Assembly (NCBI GenBank): GCA_021769295.1
Contig: JAETTD010000009.1
Span: forward strand, 25,235 to 89,234
Direction: 5' to 3'
Origin: Bacillota bacterium
Lineage (GTDB): Bacteria > Bacillota > Clostridia > Peptostreptococcales > Anaerovoracaceae
Length of the DNA: 64,000 nucleotides
Both the position numbers and the translations under genes were made by a program. The notes beneath the pieces were generated by a model. It saw only the letters and a list, made by a program, of their open reading frames with translations, made no database searches and had not been told where the DNA came from. This document shows positions 26,312-33,744 of the stretch, piece after piece. Every line of letters starts with the position of its first letter. Position 1 is the stretch's first letter.

Positions 26312-27085
26312 TTATGCTTCTTCTGATTCGAACCATTTTTTGTACAGTTCGTCATAAGTACCGTTGTCTATAACGTTCTTGAGGCCTGCATTTATCTTGT
26401 CAAGAAGTTCTGTGTTGCCTTTTGCAACGGCAAATGCCATTTCAGCAGGGTCGATAAGCGAATCCACTTGTTTGATTGTATCGGAATTTTTAAATTCGTA
26501 GTAAACTGCTACAGGAGCATCCATGATAACTGCGTCCACGTCTCCGTTCTGTAACTGGAGTATGCACTGTGTAGTCTGGTTTAAAACAACCGCTTCTTTG
26601 ATTTTTCCGTTGCTTGCCAGTTCCTGAACATAGTCTCCTTCGGTAGTTCCTATCTGAGCTGCAACTTTCATATCAGGAGTCAGGTCAGTGTCGCTCTTAA
26701 TAGTCGTATTGTCTTTCTTAACGAGGATAACTTTTCCGCTGTCAAAGTATTTATCGGAAAAATCAACTTTTTCTGCCCTGTCAGGTGTAACGTTCATAGC
26801 TGCTGCTATAATATCAGCGTTACCTGATTGAACGGCAGGAACGATAGCGTCAAATTCAAATGACTGGTATTCAACTTTGAATCCTTGGTCTTCAGCAATA
26901 GCATTTAACAAATCCATATCAAATCCTACAATCTTACCGTCTTCATCAGTGGAGTCGAACGGCGGATAAGTAGGTTCCGTTGCTGCGATATAAGTTTCAA
27001 CGTCTTTTTCTCCGCATCCTACAAATGCGAACATTGCCAATAAAGCGATTAGGGCCACAGCCACGATTTTAACTGATTTTTTCAT
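26312..27085 (-). CDS. Amino-acid ABC transporter substrate-binding lipoprotein (SBP_bac_3)
   Basis: A 257-residue extracellular binding protein for a polar or basic amino acid. The signal peptide ends in the lipobox FVGC (Cys24). The mature part has the family pattern EPTYPPFDSTDEDGKIVGFDMDLL, MNVTPDRAEKVDFSDKY and AAQIGTTEGDYVQ. No permease or ATPase gene adjoins it, so it must use a transporter encoded elsewhere. It follows the agmatinase-family gene by 26 bases, and a shared promoter is likely, which points to arginine, agmatine or a related cationic ligand. The ligand itself is an inference. Confidence 0.88.
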   Translation of the reverse strand: MKKSVKIVAVALIALLAMFAFVGCGEKDVETYIAATEPTYPPFDSTDEDGKIVGFDMDLLNAIAEDQGFKVEYQSFEFDAIVPAVQSGNADIIAAAMNVTPDRAEKVDFSDKYFDSGKVILVKKDNTTIKSDTDLTPDMKVAAQIGTTEGDYVQELASNGKIKEAVVLNQTTQCILQLQNGDVDAVIMDAPVAVYYEFKNSDTIKQVDSLIDPAEMAFAVAKGNTELLDKINAGLKNVIDNGTYDELYKKWFESEEA

Positions 27086-27111
27086 TTTTAATTCCTCCCG
27101 AAATATTTCTT

Positions 27112-28086
27112 TTATTTATTTTTTTCTTTTGCCTTTGTAAGGAATGACATGGCGTCCAGCATAAGCTGCGCTGCGTACATGCATGTCATATCGTTTGTAT
27201 CATTAGGCGGTGATACTTCGGCCATATCAAATCCTACTATGTTGCCTTTGTATGCCACCGCTTCTATTATAGCGCTTGCCTCTTCGTAGTAAAGTCCAAA
27301 AGGTACAGGCGAGCCTGTTCCGTTGGCTATGGAAGGGTCAAGTCCGTCTATATCGAATGTTATGTAATAATTTTCTGCTTCCGGAATCTTAGAGATAACG
27401 TAGTCAACACCTTTTTGTCTGACTTCCTTTGATGTTATGATAGTGTTTCCGTTCGCTCTTGCATCCTGAAAATCCGAATACTGTGAACTTCCGATGCCTC
27501 TCATTCCTATCTGCATTATCTTTCCTATGTGAGCCATTTCAGAGGCTCTTCGCATCGGGCTTCCCGGGCCCTCAGCAATGCCAAATGGTTTATAGGTGAA
27601 ATCCAAATGAGCATCAAACTGTATTATGCATAAATCCTTGTAGCTGTCAAATGCTCTCAAGATAGGCGTCGTTATGGCATGGTCGCCGCCGATTGTGAAA
27701 GGAATCGCTCCCCTTGACAAAATCTTTCTGATTGCGGCTTCACAGTTTTTGAAGCTTCTTTCGTAAGTAGTATGCAGAACGTCTATGTTGCCGCAGTCTA
27801 CAATCTTCCATGGTTCCCCGAGAAAAGTCTCATCTCTGACAGGGTCGTACCACCCTTCGTGGGCATAACAGTTATAGGTTGATGCCTCTCTGACTCCCCT
27901 CGGGCCAAATCTGGCGCCGGTCTTAACGGAAGTTCCCATATCGTATGGCATCCCTATGACTGCAATGTCTGCATCGAGCTCATCGAGGTCGAAGCACATA
28001 GGCGCCATTAAAAAGGATGGGATTCCGACAAACGGATTTCGCATAGATTCTTTTTCAATGGTAAATGGATAATTTTTCATTGTCAT
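27112..28086 (-). CDS. speB: Agmatinase/arginase-family ureohydrolase
   Basis: A dinuclear manganese ureohydrolase, 324 residues. It has the three metal motifs of the family: GGDHAITTP, the DAHxD motif as FDAHLDF, and FDIDGLDPS. Agmatinase (agmatine to putrescine and urea) is the common assignment, but arginase, guanidinase and guanidinobutyrase share these motifs, so the substrate is open. ATG 28086 and ATG 28080 are both possible; AGGAGAT lies upstream of either. It shares a transcript with the amino-acid binding protein downstream. Confidence 0.8.
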   Translation of the reverse strand: MTMKNYPFTIEKESMRNPFVGIPSFLMAPMCFDLDELDADIAVIGMPYDMGTSVKTGARFGPRGVREASTYNCYAHEGWYDPVRDETFLGEPWKIVDCGNIDVLHTTYERSFKNCEAAIRKILSRGAIPFTIGGDHAITTPILRAFDSYKDLCIIQFDAHLDFTYKPFGIAEGPGSPMRRASEMAHIGKIMQIGMRGIGSSQYSDFQDARANGNTIITSKEVRQKGVDYVISKIPEAENYYITFDIDGLDPSIANGTGSPVPFGLYYEEASAIIEAVAYKGNIVGFDMAEVSPPNDTNDMTCMYAAQLMLDAMSFLTKAKEKNK

Positions 28087-28108
28087 CTTTGCTTATCTCC
28101 TCTCAAAG

Positions 28109-28129
28109 TGATGCACGGTTTATGCATCA
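28109..28129. promoter_or_regulatory. 21-bp operator palindrome upstream of the agmatinase gene
   Basis: TGATGCA, seven bases, TGCATCA: a perfect seven-base inverted repeat in the untranslated leader, between the proposed transcription start and the ribosome binding site. It is well placed for a repressor. The protein that binds it is not identifiable from the window. Confidence 0.6.
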
Positions 28130-28137
28130 ACATGCAT

Positions 28138-28166
28138 ATAATAACTCCGTTTTTTTGGGTTGTCAA
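28138..28166 (-). promoter_or_regulatory. Promoter of the agmatinase/binding-protein operon
   Basis: TTGACA (plus-strand TGTCAA, 28161-28166) and TATTAT (plus-strand ATAATA, 28138-28143) have a 17-base spacer. Confidence 0.78.
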
Positions 28167-28336
28167 GCATAAAAATCAATTTTTATGAATATTTTTTGAA
28201 TTTTATTCATTCGGCCGCCGCCTGGGGCTGTGCTATCTTGGACGGCTGTGCTGTGCTGGCTTTGGGGTTGCATTCTGCTAACTTCGGCGGCTGGGGTATG
28301 CTGGCTTCAGCGGCTTCGTTGGCTTTTTGAGTGCCC

Positions 28337-28540
28337 GTTATTAAAACAGCCAACATTTATTCCAATAACTGTAAATTTCCGAGGTCTTTGTATGGCTTCG
28401 TTGGCTTTTTGAGTGGTTGTCCCGGATTTGGCCTACAAAAAACGGCAAATCCGTAGGCCAGATTTGTTTCGCCCTTCCAAAAAGCCAACATAGGCATATC
28501 TCGACATAGATTTACCGGTATTATGTAAACCTATGTTGGC
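28337..28540. repeat. Dispersed GCCAACA-type repeat, copy 1
   Basis: The 689-base gap between hbd and the agmatinase gene holds no credible gene. It contains AAAACAGCCAACATT (28343-28357), GTTGGCTTTTTGAG, the hairpin GGCCTAC/GTAGGCC near 28428-28459, and GCCAACATAGG (28484-28494) inverted to CCTATGTTGGC (28530-28540). The first three blocks recur in the same order at 43187-43285. The part from 28200 to 28330 is GC-rich and repetitive (GGCTGTGCT/TGCTGGCTT words). Confidence 0.6.
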
Positions 28541-28673
28541 TATTTGGGGGAGTTTTTAAAATTTTGCCAACAATTTATATGATATGAAGCACAGCGCTTT
28601 CTTTGGCAATCATTTCATCCCGCCAAATGAGAAGTCCCTTGCCTTTCACGCTTTGCATGCTCTTCAAAGTCTA

Positions 28674-28729
28674 TAAAAATAGAGTTTGTACGCCGGTAAG
28701 CATATAATGCCTACCGATGCACAAACTCT
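28674..28729 (-). terminator. Terminator after hbd
   Basis: AGAGTTTGT (28681-28689) pairs with ACAAACTCT (28721-28729), and CGGTA with TACCG inside. On the minus strand ATTTTTAT follows. Confidence 0.8.
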
Positions 28730-28775
28730 GTGAGTAAAGTTATATGCAACTTAAAAAGCTACATATTTTGAGTAT

Positions 28776-29624
28776 TTACTTTCTGTAATCGTAGAATCCG
28801 ATTCCGGTCTTTCTGCCGAGCTTGCCTGCTCTTACCATTTTTCTAAGTAATACGTGCGGTCTGTACTTAGGATCGCCGTATTCGTTGTAAAGGGTTTCCA
28901 TGATTGCAAGGCAAACGTCCAATCCGATGAGGTCTCCTAATTCCAAAGGTCCCATTGGGTGGTTAGCGCCCAGCTTCATAGCTGTGTCGATACCCTTTGC
29001 ATCTGCAACGCCGTCAGCCAAGATGCCGATACCTTCGTTTATCATCGGGATTAAGATTCTATTTACTACGAATCCAGGAGCTTCAGCAACTTCTACAGGA
29101 GTCTTACCTAAAGCTTCTGTAAGAGCAAGGATAGTAGCCTTTGTTTCTTCGGAAGTAGTAAGTCCTTTGATAATTTCAACCAGTTTCATAGCCGGAACAG
29201 GGTTGAAGAAGTGCATTCCGATAACCTTGTCAGGTCTTTCGGTAGCTGCTGCGATTTCAGTGATTGACAGTGAAGATGTATTTGTTGCAATGATAGTTTC
29301 CGGTTTGCAAAGCTTATCCAATTCTGCAAACAGGGCTTTCTTAGCTTCCATGTCTTCTGTAGCTGCTTCGATAACCAGGTCAGCATCAGCGATGATGTTG
29401 ATGTCTGTTGAACCTGTAATTCTTCCGAATACTGCTTCTGCTTCTTCTGCAGTCATTCTTTCTTTAGCAACCATTTTGTCAAGGTTTTTCTTAACTGTAG
29501 CAAGGCCTTTTTCGATTGAGGATTCTCTTCTTGCTCTCATTACTACTTCATAGCCATGCTGTGCCAGAACCTGAATAATTCCGGCTCCCATAGTACCGGT
29601 ACCTAATACACCAATTTTTTTCAT
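28776..29624 (-). CDS. hbd: 3-hydroxybutyryl-CoA dehydrogenase
   Basis: Reduces acetoacetyl-CoA to 3-hydroxybutyryl-CoA (or the reverse) with NAD(P)H in butyrate-type fermentation. The 282 residues match clostridial Hbd. The Rossmann motif is [11 protein letters not shown] at the N-terminus. [17 protein letters not shown] holds the catalytic His, and a Glu follows in the family position. AAGGAGG precedes the start. The gene is alone here; thiolase, crotonase and butyryl-CoA dehydrogenase genes are not in the window. Confidence 0.95.
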   Translation of the reverse strand: MKKIGVLGTGTMGAGIIQVLAQHGYEVVMRARRESSIEKGLATVKKNLDKMVAKERMTAEEAEAVFGRITGSTDINIIADADLVIEAATEDMEAKKALFAELDKLCKPETIIATNTSSLSITEIAAATERPDKVIGMHFFNPVPAMKLVEIIKGLTTSEETKATILALTEALGKTPVEVAEAPGFVVNRILIPMINEGIGILADGVADAKGIDTAMKLGANHPMGPLELGDLIGLDVCLAIMETLYNEYGDPKYRPHVLLRKMVRAGKLGRKTGIGFYDYRK

Positions 29625-29895
29625 TTAAAATTGCCTCCTTAAAATATTTAAAAAGATTTTATCTTTCTTGTTAAAAAATTAACTCTTTGTACATTTTATT
29701 ATATCACAAAAAAACAAAAATGTAACCCCCCTGTTTAATTTACTTTTGTTTTTTCTTCAGTACAAAGCCGTGCCGGGCGCTGATGCCTGCGGAAACTGTT
29801 AGTTATACAAACAACAACCATTTATCATGCAAAACATTTTATATATAAAATGCACCCCGCAAAAAATAAATCAACTTAATTCAGGAGGTATTTTT

Positions 29896-30327
29896 ATGAA
29901 GAAAAAATTATTAGCAATTTTAGGAGCCCTCATCTTAGTTATCTCTTGTTCATCGGCAGGATTTGCAGCAATCCCGGACGACGGTGGTGATATAGCTGTG
30001 CCGTATGAAACAGATACTGTGTCCTTTTCAATCAGTCGAACTAGTGATAAAACTGCAAATGTGGGAATATATGTAAGCTTCAGTCAAACAGTCGACCAAT
30101 ATAGTGTCGTTGTTTATCTCCAAAAACTTTCTAATGGTTCTTGGGTACTTGATACCTCTAATCCCGATTACGTTCTCTACAATAATGGCTTTAATAAACG
30201 CTCATTTCTTTTTAGCAAAACTTATTCGGGTCTGCAGCGTGGAACCACATATCGAATCAAATGTGTAAGTAAAGATTACATAGATGGTACCCCACATATT
30301 TCAACAAGTTATTCAAAGACTTTTTAG
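29896..30327 (+). CDS. Secreted beta-rich protein, paralogue of the 7230 gene product
   Basis: A 143-residue exported protein from ATG 29896, which has AGGAGGT seven bases upstream; the frame opens 23 codons earlier without a ribosome binding site. The signal peptide (KKKLLAILGALILVISCSSAGFA) is followed by a beta-strand pattern (VSFSISRTSDKTANVGIYVS, VVVYLQKLSNGSWVLD, YRIKCVSKDY). The same layout appears at 7230-7649. It converges on an anti-sigma/sigma pair. Function unknown. The 271 bases upstream, after hbd, show no other feature. Confidence 0.7.
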   Translation: MKKKLLAILGALILVISCSSAGFAAIPDDGGDIAVPYETDTVSFSISRTSDKTANVGIYVSFSQTVDQYSVVVYLQKLSNGSWVLDTSNPDYVLYNNGFNKRSFLFSKTYSGLQRGTTYRIKCVSKDYIDGTPHISTSYSKTF

Positions 30328-30343
30328 TCACATTTCTTGCTTC

Positions 30344-30381
30344 AGCTGTTTATTGACAAACTATGTCAAAACAGCTTTTTT
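30344..30381 (+). terminator. Terminator of the secreted-protein gene, overlapping the anti-sigma 3' end
   Basis: AGCTGTTT (30344-30351) pairs with AAACAGCT (30369-30376), TGACA with TGTCA inside, then TTTTTT. The right half lies inside the last codons of the converging gene, whose stop is at 30361. Confidence 0.8.
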
Positions 30382-31041
30382 AATTATAGCAAAAACATCT
30401 TCTTCGTTACAATCTGACGGCGTACCTATTTTAATCAGAACGTTATTATATATAAACACATAACGTTTTTCCTTTGCTCCTGATGTATATTGCCTAACAT
30501 ATACATCTATTCCTTCTACCTCTCGAAGTTTTGCTTCTGGACTAATTATATTATCCAGACTTCCGTCATTCGAAGGACCAATTTCTTCTATTGTAACTTG
30601 TTGTTCTTTATTGTTTTCATACAAAATTTCAAGAGTTTTTAATTCATTAGTGTTTTCCAATCTAACCTCATTAAGGCTGTACCCTTGAAGCATTTCCGTA
30701 AATAACAAGAACTCGTCCTTAACTTCTTCTGGCAATTCTTCATACGACTTGTACACATCACTGGTCTCCAAGTTTGCCTCAATTTTACTTCCACCCTTTC
30801 CGCCTGCTGCAACTTGCGGTGGGTCAAAGATACAAGCCACTCCCAGAACTACGCACATTACCAAAGCGGCCGCACAGCTTACCAGCTTTCTTCTGTGGCG
30901 CCTTCTCTCGGCTCGCTTTTGCTCTGCAATTTCAATCCACTTGGCAAAAGTCTCTTTCGAAGGAGTTTCACCCATTGGTTGGGAGAGATATGCATCTTCC
31001 AACTTTTTACCTATCCTCTTTCTATAATCCTTTTCATTCAT
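30361..31041 (-). CDS. Membrane anti-sigma factor candidate
   Basis: A 226-residue single-pass protein: about 50 charged cytoplasmic residues (KRAERRRHRRK just before the membrane), one helix (LVSCAAALVMCVVLGVACIF, about 52-72), then an extracellular domain ending in a DUF4367-like segment (VEGIDVYVRQYTSGAKEKRYVFIYNNVLIKIG). It overlaps the sigma gene by eight bases, as the pair at 7788/8323 does. The overlap, topology and pairing support the anti-sigma role. No zinc motif is evident. Confidence 0.68.
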   Translation of the reverse strand: MNEKDYRKRIGKKLEDAYLSQPMGETPSKETFAKWIEIAEQKRAERRRHRRKLVSCAAALVMCVVLGVACIFDPPQVAAGGKGGSKIEANLETSDVYKSYEELPEEVKDEFLLFTEMLQGYSLNEVRLENTNELKTLEILYENNKEQQVTIEEIGPSNDGSLDNIISPEAKLREVEGIDVYVRQYTSGAKEKRYVFIYNNVLIKIGTPSDCNEEDVFAIIKKAVLT

Positions 31042-31588
31042 TGTGGAAACCTCCTTCTTCCAACATAACCTTTAATTTTAACTTGGCTCGCCTTGATACG
31101 CTCCTGACGTTTGCAAATTTTTCCCCTGTAATCTCCGCTATGTCTTTTAGCGTATGTCCGTAAACATAATACAACATCAGGATTTTCTGCTCTCTTTCGC
31201 TGAGCTTTTCTATGTAGTCATACAGTTCCCTGTTATCAAGGGCGATAATCAGGTTTTCAATCTGTACGTCGCCCGGTGTCTCTTCGTTACATTTTGATTG
31301 TACCACATATTCTTCAAAAGAGCATTCTTTAATTGTGATATTTTTATTTTTTATCACATATTTAGTTCCTACCCTCTTGGCAATCTTAAGTAACCAAGGC
31401 TTCATTTTCTCCACATCTCTCAGCTTATCGAGGTTTGTAAATGCCTCAACAAAAGTGTCTTGAACCGCATCTTCTAAAAAATTTCTTTTAATGTTAAAGA
31501 CGCTTAGATAGTGAAATACATCACTGTAATAGCTTATAAGAAGCTTCTCCCTTTCCTCTCGAGTTTTAATTTCTTTTTCCTTAATCAA
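31034..31588 (-). CDS. ECF-type RNA polymerase sigma factor (TTG start)
   Basis: A 184-residue ECF sigma factor with region 2 (FLEDAVQDTFVEAFTNLDKLRDVEKMKPWLLKIAKR) and region 4 (LSEREQKILMLYYVYGHTLKDIAEITGE...RAKLKLKVML). The start is taken as TTG 31588 because AGAGGAGGG lies about ten bases upstream. An in-frame TTG at 31642 falls at the expected transcription start and has no ribosome binding site. It forms a coupled operon with the anti-sigma gene and probably controls the convergent secreted-protein gene or envelope functions. Confidence 0.82.
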   Translation of the reverse strand: MIKEKEIKTREEREKLLISYYSDVFHYLSVFNIKRNFLEDAVQDTFVEAFTNLDKLRDVEKMKPWLLKIAKRVGTKYVIKNKNITIKECSFEEYVVQSKCNEETPGDVQIENLIIALDNRELYDYIEKLSEREQKILMLYYVYGHTLKDIAEITGEKFANVRSVSRRAKLKLKVMLEEGGFHNE

Positions 31589-31648
31589 GTTTAGATTCCC
31601 TCCTCTACTATTATTTTTAACTCTTTTCCCCTCTTGACGCAACTCAAT

Positions 31649-31677
31649 ATTATATCCATACGTCTTCTGTAAATCAA
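31649..31677 (-). promoter_or_regulatory. Promoter of the second sigma/anti-sigma operon
   Basis: TTGATT (plus-strand AATCAA, 31672-31677) and TATAAT (plus-strand ATTATA, 31649-31654) have a 17-base spacer. It is a housekeeping-type promoter, not an ECF one. Confidence 0.72.
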
Positions 31678-31748
31678 AAAAAACGGCATTTCATTAAGAA
31701 AGCTTTCAACAGAAAATTTTTATATTTTCGCCTTCTTAAGAAATGCCG
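31675..31748 (-). terminator. Terminator after the XRE regulator gene
   Basis: Long arms CGGCATTTC...TTAAGAA (from 31684) and TTCTTAAGAAATGCCG (to 31748) form a hairpin, followed on the minus strand by eight T. The T-run overlaps the -35 box of the next operon. Confidence 0.8.
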
Positions 31749-31781
31749 GATTTTATTTGGGGCATATTTTTATGTTTAATT

Positions 31782-32159
31782 TTATTTTATTCTCATACTG
31801 TCTGCATAAATTTCTGCAATTCCCCTGATGCCTTCAAGCTGCCTTGCATCGCATCTCTGCAAAAGTCCCATGATTTCTTCGCACACTTTAACTGCATCTT
31901 CGTCTTCATCTTGAGAGTAAACGTTACCTGCAAGAATATAATCTGAAGTTACATCCAAAATCTGGCATAACCAATAAAGCCTTTTTATGGAAATTCCCTT
32001 GTTTCCATATTCAATGTCAGCTATAAACTGCGGTGAGACGCTTAGCCTTTCGGCTAAGTTTTCTCTGCTTAAACCTTTTGCCTCCCTTCTCTTCCTTATT
32101 CTTTTTCCCATTTCTTTGTGGTCCAGCGTTCTCAGCTGTTCTGTTTTTTCTTTTGTCAT
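31782..32159 (-). CDS. XRE-family helix-turn-helix regulator
   Basis: A 125-residue DNA-binding protein. The Xre/Cro helix-turn-helix occupies about residues 15-70 (MGKRIRKRREAKGLSRENLAERL, FIADIEYGNKGISIKRLYWLCQILDV). A 40-residue C-terminal helical tail with ICEEIMGLLQRCDARQLEGI-like pattern (here VCEEIMGLLQRCDARQLEGI) follows. The start at 32159 has AAAGGAG nine bases upstream. Target genes are unknown; the plus-strand XRE gene 235 bases away is a separate, dissimilar member. Confidence 0.8.
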   Translation of the reverse strand: MTKEKTEQLRTLDHKEMGKRIRKRREAKGLSRENLAERLSVSPQFIADIEYGNKGISIKRLYWLCQILDVTSDYILAGNVYSQDEDEDAVKVCEEIMGLLQRCDARQLEGIRGIAEIYADSMRIK

Positions 32160-32393
32160 CTGGTTTCTCCTTTCACCTTTAGTTTTAAACAAATTCAAAG
32201 CCCTATTCCTAAAGTTAGACCGTTTAAACTAATAGTTGAAGCAACCAGCTGATGATGTTTTAATTCTAAAAGACAAAATCTTCGATTTTTTTTGCTAAAA
32301 TGCAACTTTTTTATGAAATTTTTGCACATATTCTATGTGGAGGCCGTTGGTCGGAGATAAACATGTTTACTATAGTAATAAGGAGAATTTGTC

Positions 32394-32804
32394 ATGAAAT
32401 TAGAAACACAAATGCAAGTTGCAAAGAATCTGCGTACTCTTAGGACAAGCAAATGTCTGACTCAAGCTAAGATTGCGGAAATGGTTAATATAACCAGAGC
32501 AATGTATTCGAGCTATGAACTCGGTAATCGAACCCCGGACGCCGAGGTTTTGTTCAAAATTGCTTGCCGTTTTGGCATGAGCATGAGTGCTTTTTTTGAA
32601 GCGGACCATTATAAGTTTTTAAATATCTTGTCCAAGTGCGAGTTGTACGATGATGAACTTCTTGAGCTCGTAACAAATTATAAAAGTTTGTCGTCGTTTG
32701 CTAAGGGAATGCTGGTTGAGAGAGCAGTATGGCTTACGGAATGGGATAAAATAATGGATTCAAACAGAAAGGCATTGGAGGAGAAGCGTCCGGGTAACGA
32801 TTGA
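32394..32804 (+). CDS. XRE-family helix-turn-helix regulator
   Basis: A 136-residue protein with an Xre/Cro helix-turn-helix at residues 8-65 (LRTLRTSKCLTQAKIAEMVNI, SSYELGNRTPDAEVLFKIACRFGMS) and a helical C-terminal half that could mediate dimerisation. AAGGAGAAT precedes the start. No metabolic gene is linked to it. Confidence 0.8.
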   Translation: MKLETQMQVAKNLRTLRTSKCLTQAKIAEMVNITRAMYSSYELGNRTPDAEVLFKIACRFGMSMSAFFEADHYKFLNILSKCELYDDELLELVTNYKSLSSFAKGMLVERAVWLTEWDKIMDSNRKALEEKRPGND

Positions 32805-33195
32805 GCCTCTTAATTATTACATCTTTCTGCACATTAAAACTTTTGGCAAGACTGCCGCTTGGCTCCACATTAAGGTTTATCTCTAAGGTCTTGTCTATAT
32901 ATTGTCGATGCAATCTCAGTAATAACTTGCATTGACCTGCCGCCTTGCTTGCCTTGCTATTTGTAAAAGAAGGTTATGAAATACGGGACTAAGTTATCAC
33001 GCTAAGTTTATAAAATTGAAGTGTGTCCTCTCAACATCAGTAAAAGTTTTGATTTTTGGGTTTATGGGCGAGCAAGGCGCTGTTTCACCAGAGGTTTGGT
33101 GCCAGAGGCGCAGGTACAGCCGGACTGTTGCCGGGTGGCGTGAGAGCGGCTGGGTTATCGCAAAGGTACGGATTTTATTTTGGTTGCGATACTCC

Positions 33196-33317
33196 GGCGG
33201 CTTCTGGAAGGGTCTGCGCTGCCTCTCGGAGGGTCCGGCTGCCTCTTGAAGGGGCTGCACTGCTCCTCGGAGGGTCCGGCTGCCTCTTGGAGGGTCCGGC
33301 TGCCTCTTGGAGGGTCT
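33196..33317 (+). repeat. Tandem 20/21-bp GC-rich repeat (six units)
   Basis: Six imperfect units of the form GGCTGCCTCTTGGAGGGTCC run from 33196 to 33317. The last two are nearly identical; earlier ones differ at several bases and are 20 or 21 long in turn. The tract abuts hairpin array B, whose first TGCCG is also the start of a seventh partial unit. Reading frames through it give only repetitive, low-complexity translations and are not genes. The gap 32805-33744 contains this tract, array B and the clc terminator. Confidence 0.75.
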
Positions 33318-33319
33318 GG

Positions 33320-33603
33320 CTGCCGTAAAAGTCGAAAAATTACTTGGTTACGGCATTTTATGGGCTCTGGAAGCAGTCAAATTGCCGTAAATTTCGAAAA
33401 ATCACTTGATTGCGGCATTTTATGGGCTCCAAGGGTCGCAAAACTGCCGTAAATACGGAATTTTTATTCAATCACGGCATTCTACGAGCTTCAAGGGCAG
33501 TCAAACTGCCGTAAACCCATAAAAATTCTTTAATCACGGCATTCTATCGGTCTCGGGGCTATCACGACTGCCGTAAATTCGAAAATTTCCTTAAATTACG
33601 GCA
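33320..33603 (+). repeat. 62-bp-period hairpin array B (five units)
   Basis: TGCCG starts at 33321, 33383, 33445, 33507 and 33569, exactly 62 apart. Right arms read TTACGGCA, TTGCGGCA, ATCACGGCA, ATCACGGCA and TTACGGCA. The spacers (ATGGGCTC..., ACGAGCTTC..., ATCGGTCTC...) resemble each other more than those of the other arrays, so this array probably grew by duplication in place. It lies in a convergent intergenic region. Confidence 0.9.
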
Positions 33604-33630
33604 CTGTGCATACAGAGCATCCGTAGCACA

Positions 33631-33661
33631 AAAAATCCCGAACCTCAAAAGAGGTTCGGGA
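33631..33661 (-). terminator. Terminator after the ClC gene
   Basis: TCCCGAACCTC and GAGGTTCGGGA form an 11-pair stem with an AAAA loop. On the minus strand TTTTTTG follows. It lies about 85 bases after the stop codon. Between them is a GC-rich stretch with the word CGACAGGCGCCAC twice. Confidence 0.85.
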
Positions 33662-33744
33662 CACTGCCTCTGAGCGTGCCGCAGGCACCATCGACAGGCG
33701 CCACCGACAGGCGCCACCGGCGGGCACTCACACTATTTCTTGCG

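Noticed and set aside
28087..28775. A missed gene in the hbd-agmatinase gap
   Set aside because: Only short frames with biased Trp/Cys/Leu composition from repeats; no ribosome binding site or domain.
33016..33452. Protein-coding genes in the 20-bp and 62-bp repeat region
   Set aside because: Several overlapping open frames exist in all phases, but the translations are repetitive (GSGCLLEG-type) and have no ribosome binding sites; they follow from the repeats.
33320..33603. CRISPR array
   Set aside because: The regular 62-base period and palindromic repeats resemble one, but the repeat sequences vary between units. In arrays C-E the spacers are conserved between loci, and no cas genes are present.
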